Assembly: GCA_021804525.1 (NCBI GenBank)
Contig: JAJZHJ010000026.1
Span: forward strand, 1 to 9,472
Direction of reading: 5' to 3'
DNA from: Bacteroidota bacterium
Lineage (GTDB): Bacteria > Bacteroidota > Bacteroidia > Bacteroidales > Paludibacteraceae
Length of the DNA: 9,472 bases
Part shown: one piece after another, positions 6,191 through 9,472 of the stretch
Layout: each line of letters opens with the position of its first letter
How positions within the stretch are numbered: the stretch's first letter is position 1
Position numbers and translations under genes: made by a program
The notes under the pieces: generated by a model
What the model saw: the letters and a program-made list of their open reading frames with translations, nothing else
Database searches by the model: none
What the model was told of the DNA's origin: nothing

Positions 6191-7588
6191 ATGACGAAAC
6201 GCACATTATTCGACAAAATTTGGGATGCACACGTGGTGACGGCTGTTCCCAACGGACCTACACAACTTTACATAGATCGTCATTACTGCCACGAAGTAAC
6301 GAGTCCGCAAGCATTTGACGGATTACGGAAACGTGGACTAAAAGTTTTCCGACCTGAAAAAACCACGTTATCTCCCGACCATAACATTCCTACGTTACTT
6401 CAAAATCAACCGATTAAAGATCTTATATCAAAGCATCAGGTTGACACCTTGACACGAAATGCCAATGAATTTGGATTGACCATGTACGGATTAGGACATT
6501 CCAAGAATGGCATTATTCATGTTATTGGCCCTGAAAACGGACTTACACTTCCCGGCATGACTATTGTTTGTGGAGATAGTCACACATCTACACACGGAGC
6601 TTTCGGCTCCATTGCTTTTGGCATTGGCACCAGCGAAGTCGAAATGGTATTAGCTTCACAATGTATTCTTCAGCCTCGTCCTAAAACGATGCGCATTACG
6701 TTTAATGGGAAACTAAAATCCGGTGTAACTGCTAAAGATCTTGCCTTGTACATGATTTCGCAACTGACTACCGGCGGCGCAACCGGATATTTTGTAGAAT
6801 ACGCCGGAGAAGCCATTCGTGCACTCTCCATGGAAGAACGAATGACTGTTTGTAACCTAAGTATTGAGATGGGTGCTCGTGGTGGCATGATCGCTCCTGA
6901 CGAAACCACTTATGATTACATAATAGGACGCGAATTTGCACCCAAAGATGAAGCATGGGACAACGCTTTGGCTTATTGGAAAACCTTGCCGACAGATGAA
7001 GGCGCCGTTTTCGATCGAGAAATCACCTTTGATGCTTCAGCGATTGAACCTATGATTACCTATGGAACAAACCCGGGTATGGGAATTCCTATTCATTCCT
7101 CTATTCCTAAACTGGAAGACATAGATCCTGCAGGACGTATTTCATTTGAGAAAGCTATGACATACATGGGTTTTACCCCCGGTGAAAAAATAGAGGGAAA
7201 ATCCATTGATTATGTTTTTCTTGGAAGCTGCACGAATGGACGAATTGAAGATTTCAGGGTGTTTGCCTCCTTCGTAAAAGGGAGGAAGAAGGCTGAACAC
7301 GTCATTGCATGGCTCGTTCCCGGTTCTTGGGCAGTTGAAAAACAAATTCGTGCAGAAGGGTTGGATAAAATTCTGGAAGAAGCTGGTTTTGCATTACGTC
7401 AGCCGGGGTGTTCAGCATGTCTTGCCATGAATGATGACAAAGTACCTGCAGGCAAATATGCTGTCTCAACATCGAATCGGAATTTTGAAGGCAGACAAGG
7501 CCCTGGTGCCCGCACGCTACTTTCCGGACCACTTGTTGCAGCAGCTGCTGCTATTACTGGGAAAATAACCGATCCAAAAAACATTTAA
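6191..7588 (+). CDS. leuC: 3-isopropylmalate dehydratase large subunit
   Basis: Large subunit of isopropylmalate isomerase, which with LeuD converts 2- to 3-isopropylmalate through a [4Fe-4S] cluster of the aconitase type. At 465 residues it matches the usual length (E. coli 466). The N-terminus [12 protein letters not shown] and [20 protein letters not shown] are canonical. [15 protein letters not shown] is the aconitase signature region. The three cluster ligands are visible as Cys347 (GSCTNGR), Cys407 and Cys410 ([10 protein letters not shown]), at the same numbers as in E. coli. I chose ATG 6191 because family members begin a few residues before this block; an in-frame ATG at 6134 would add 19 lysine-rich residues that the family lacks. 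leuD follows after 19 bases. Confidence 0.95.
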   Translation: MTKRTLFDKIWDAHVVTAVPNGPTQLYIDRHYCHEVTSPQAFDGLRKRGLKVFRPEKTTLSPDHNIPTLLQNQPIKDLISKHQVDTLTRNANEFGLTMYGLGHSKNGIIHVIGPENGLTLPGMTIVCGDSHTSTHGAFGSIAFGIGTSEVEMVLASQCILQPRPKTMRITFNGKLKSGVTAKDLALYMISQLTTGGATGYFVEYAGEAIRALSMEERMTVCNLSIEMGARGGMIAPDETTYDYIIGREFAPKDEAWDNALAYWKTLPTDEGAVFDREITFDASAIEPMITYGTNPGMGIPIHSSIPKLEDIDPAGRISFEKAMTYMGFTPGEKIEGKSIDYVFLGSCTNGRIEDFRVFASFVKGRKKAEHVIAWLVPGSWAVEKQIRAEGLDKILEEAGFALRQPGCSACLAMNDDKVPAGKYAVSTSNRNFEGRQGPGARTLLSGPLVAAAAAITGKITDPKNI

Positions 7589-7607
7589 CAAGCAAATTCA
7601 ACGAATA

Positions 7608-8192
7608 ATGGAAAAATTTCAAACACTCACCTCAACATGTGTCCCACTCCCTATCGAAAATGTGGACACAGATCAAATCATACCGGCGCGCTTTTTGAAA
7701 GCAACCACACGTGAAGGGTTTGGTGCTAACCTTTTTGCTGATTGGCGCTACGATAAATCTGGGCAACCTATCAGTAATTTTGTATTGAACAATCCTATCT
7801 ATTCAGGCCAAGCTCTGATTGCAGGCAAAAACTTCGGAAGTGGCTCCAGTCGCGAACACGCTGCATGGGCGTTGGCTGGATATGGGTTCAAAGTTGTCGT
7901 ATCAAGTTTCTTTGCTGACATTTTCAAAGGGAATGCGCTCAATAACGGAGTTCTTCCGGTGGTTGTGTCTGATGTATTCTTATTGGAACTTTTTGCAGCA
8001 ATTCAAGTTGACCCAACAACAACCATCACAGTTAATCTTGAACTACAAACAATATCTAACAATGCAAGTGGCGTTGTTGAAACCTTTGAAATAAACCCTT
8101 ATAAAAAAGAGTGCTTATTGCATGGGCTTGACGACATAGACTATTTATTAAGCAAGAAAGATGCTATTGAAGCTTGGGAAAAAGCTCATTAA
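7608..8192 (+). CDS. leuD: 3-isopropylmalate dehydratase small subunit
   Basis: Small (swivelling-domain) subunit of isopropylmalate isomerase, which pairs with LeuC to complete the active site. The 194 residues fit the bacterial LeuD class (E. coli 201). Diagnostic blocks are [14 protein letters not shown] (18-31), [17 protein letters not shown] (73-89, substrate-binding loop) and [16 protein letters not shown], which follows about 20 residues later. The start ATG lies 19 bases after the leuC stop, indicating co-transcription. It is the last gene of the operon in this window; a terminator follows at 8216-8260. leuB does not follow. Confidence 0.95.
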   Translation: MEKFQTLTSTCVPLPIENVDTDQIIPARFLKATTREGFGANLFADWRYDKSGQPISNFVLNNPIYSGQALIAGKNFGSGSSREHAAWALAGYGFKVVVSSFFADIFKGNALNNGVLPVVVSDVFLLELFAAIQVDPTTTITVNLELQTISNNASGVVETFEINPYKKECLLHGLDDIDYLLSKKDAIEAWEKAH

Positions 8193-8215
8193 AGGAATAA
8201 ATCAATCATCAGAAT

Positions 8216-8260
8216 GAATGTGTTCTCCGGTTTCAACATCAGGGAGCACATTCTCTTTTT
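8216..8260 (+). terminator. Intrinsic terminator of the leu operon
   Basis: GAATGTG (8216-8222) pairs with CACATTC (8247-8253), and CTCC (8225-8228) with GGAG (8243-8246). Together these give 11 pairs with a two-base TT bulge and a 14-base loop, followed by TCTTTTT ending at 8260. It lies 24 bases after the leuD stop. On the opposite strand the same hairpin has no U-tract, so it is at best a weak terminator for the convergent waaA. Confidence 0.8.
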
Positions 8261-8325
8261 AATTCAATCACTCTTTAAAATGACGGAATGAACATTAGCG
8301 GAAAGGCAAGTTTTTTGAGGATGTG

Positions 8326-9472
8326 TTACAAAGAAGTTTTTTCAGTAGGAATAAGCTGATGCACAATTTTTTCAGAAGCCCCTTTGTTTTTGTGTACATA
8401 CATCCCAGCTTCCTCTCCCGCGTGAGATAAAAATACGCCATCTTTCAAAAAACGAGACAAAAGACTATCCATCTCGTTGTTGGAATTGATAGAAAAACCT
8501 CCACCGCATGCAATTAATTCACGTGCTTCCCGAAATTTATCATAATTAGGGCCGAAAACCACAGGAATCTTATACACAGCCGCCTCCAGCACATTGTGAA
8601 TTCCTACGCCAAATCCACCGCCGACATACGCCATTTCGCCATAGCGATATATGGATGAAAGCAATCCAATATTATCAATCACTAAACAATTTACCGAACG
8701 GGCCTTTTCGATAGTCGCTTCAGAGTAACGCAAAAAAGGACGCTCTAAAGCCGCACAAATAGCCTCTACATGCGAATCACTTGTTACATGGGGAGCTAAA
8801 ATGAAACTAATCTCAGGATGTGAATTAAAAAAAGGAATCAATAATGCTTCGTCAGCCGGCCATGAACTACCAATCACCAACACACGTTTTCCGGTTGCAA
8901 AAGCCTCGACAATTGGAAGAGTTTTTGCTTGTTCTGCAATTGCAATCACTCGATCAAAACGAGTGTCTCCAGCTACTGTCACATGCCTTATCCCTATAGT
9001 CGAAAGCAAATTTGCAGAAGATTGATCTTGCACATACAAATGCTCAAACAACGAGAGTAAACGACGATAAAAAATCCCATACTTCTTAAAAAAAAGCTGA
9101 TCTTGCCTGAAAATGGCAGAAATCAACAAGGTAGGGATCGCACGATGATGCAATGCATAAAGATAATTTGCCCAAAACTCATATTTAATAAATACAACCT
9201 TGTCTGGCTGCACTAAATCTAAAAAAGAACGAACATTACGAGGTGTATCAAAAGGCAAATAACATACCACATCCGCTCCCTCATAATTTTTGCGCACTTC
9301 ATACCCCGAAGGTGAGAAAAATGTCAACACAATCCTCACATCTGACAACTGTTGTTTGAGTGCTTCCATCAACGGACGACCCTGCTCGAATTCACCTAAA
9401 GAAGCTGCATGAAACCAAACTGTATATTTATGAGGATGAGATTGAAATTGTTGCCGGATTAGTTGTTGCGTT
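8326..9472 (-). CDS. waaA: 3-deoxy-D-manno-octulosonic acid (Kdo) transferase, 5' end outside window
   Basis: Adds Kdo from CMP-Kdo to the lipid A precursor at the cytoplasmic face of the inner membrane (GT-B fold, family GT30). The minus-strand frame stays open from the TAA at 8326-8328 to the window edge, giving 381 full codons. There is no internal start to prefer: codons before the TTG at 9370-9372 encode conserved sequence, including WFHAASLGEFEQG (about 9379-9417). The Glu of its SLGE motif corresponds to the family's catalytic base. YLPFDTP, KYEFWANYL (ETELWPN in E. coli), AGDTRFDRV and GSSWPADE follow. Near the C-terminus GGGFGVGIHNVLEAA (about 8580-8630) and VVFGPNYDKF form the nucleotide-sugar site. 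Only the N-terminal membrane anchor and a few tens of residues should be missing. It is convergent with the leu operon. One cannot tell from the sequence whether one or two Kdo residues are transferred. Confidence 0.92.
   Translation of the reverse strand, partial: TQQLIRQQFQSHPHKYTVWFHAASLGEFEQGRPLMEALKQQLSDVRIVLTFFSPSGYEVRKNYEGADVVCYLPFDTPRNVRSFLDLVQPDKVVFIKYEFWANYLYALHHRAIPTLLISAIFRQDQLFFKKYGIFYRRLLSLFEHLYVQDQSSANLLSTIGIRHVTVAGDTRFDRVIAIAEQAKTLPIVEAFATGKRVLVIGSSWPADEALLIPFFNSHPEISFILAPHVTSDSHVEAICAALERPFLRYSEATIEKARSVNCLVIDNIGLLSSIYRYGEMAYVGGGFGVGIHNVLEAAVYKIPVVFGPNYDKFREARELIACGGGFSINSNNEMDSLLSRFLKDGVFLSHAGEEAGMYVHKNKGASEKIVHQLIPTEKTSL

Noticed and set aside
6670..7584. Cluster of minus-strand ORFs (61-79 codons) opposite leuC
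   Set aside because: All are shadows of the strongly conserved leuC coding sequence; no family resemblance and no spacing expected of real genes.
7819..8094. 91-codon plus-strand ORF inside leuD
   Set aside because: Out-of-frame shadow of leuD, whose conserved motifs occupy the same bases.

Overview
The window looks like chromosomal DNA from a member of the Bacteroidota, probably the Bacteroidales. Three things point there: A/T-rich spacers with no obvious Shine-Dalgarno sequences, a textbook Bacteroidota promoter (TTTG, 20 bases, TATCTTTG) at 4208-4239, and protein types typical of the phylum. The proteins include an OmpA-family protein with PD40 propeller repeats, a DnaQ-like exonuclease with an ExoX-type tail, and a WaaA with the KYEFW variant motif. 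The genus cannot be fixed from the sequence. I see no insertion sequences, phage genes, CRISPR arrays, tRNA or rRNA genes, and no island-like change in composition.

Positions 1-4094, all on the plus strand, hold the tail of an alpha/beta hydrolase and a PlsC-type lysophosphatidate acyltransferase. Next come an OmpA/PD40 envelope protein, a 3'-5' exonuclease that starts one base after the OmpA stop codon, and a small SRPBCC (AHSA1-like) protein. An A/T-rich hairpin with a T8 run (4142-4187) closes this block.

Positions 4208-8260 hold a leucine biosynthesis operon, leuA-leuC-leuD. It is preceded by what reads as a complete ribosome-mediated attenuator. This consists of a consensus promoter, a 20-codon leader peptide with five Leu codons among seven consecutive codons, a 13-bp antiterminator helix overlapping the leader stop codon, and a competing intrinsic terminator with a U6 tract just upstream of leuA. 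LeuA makes 2-isopropylmalate and LeuCD isomerises it to 3-isopropylmalate. The next enzyme, LeuB, is not in the window. A strong intrinsic terminator follows leuD. The 253-base leuA-leuC gap is long for an operon and contains small inverted repeats and a 13-codon ORF of uncertain meaning.

Positions 8326-9472, on the minus strand, hold most of waaA (kdtA), the Kdo transferase of lipid A biosynthesis. It faces the leu operon convergently and its N-terminus lies beyond the window edge.

Most of this is ordinary core metabolism and envelope biology. The most interesting element is the leucine attenuator: all of its working parts can be read directly from the sequence.
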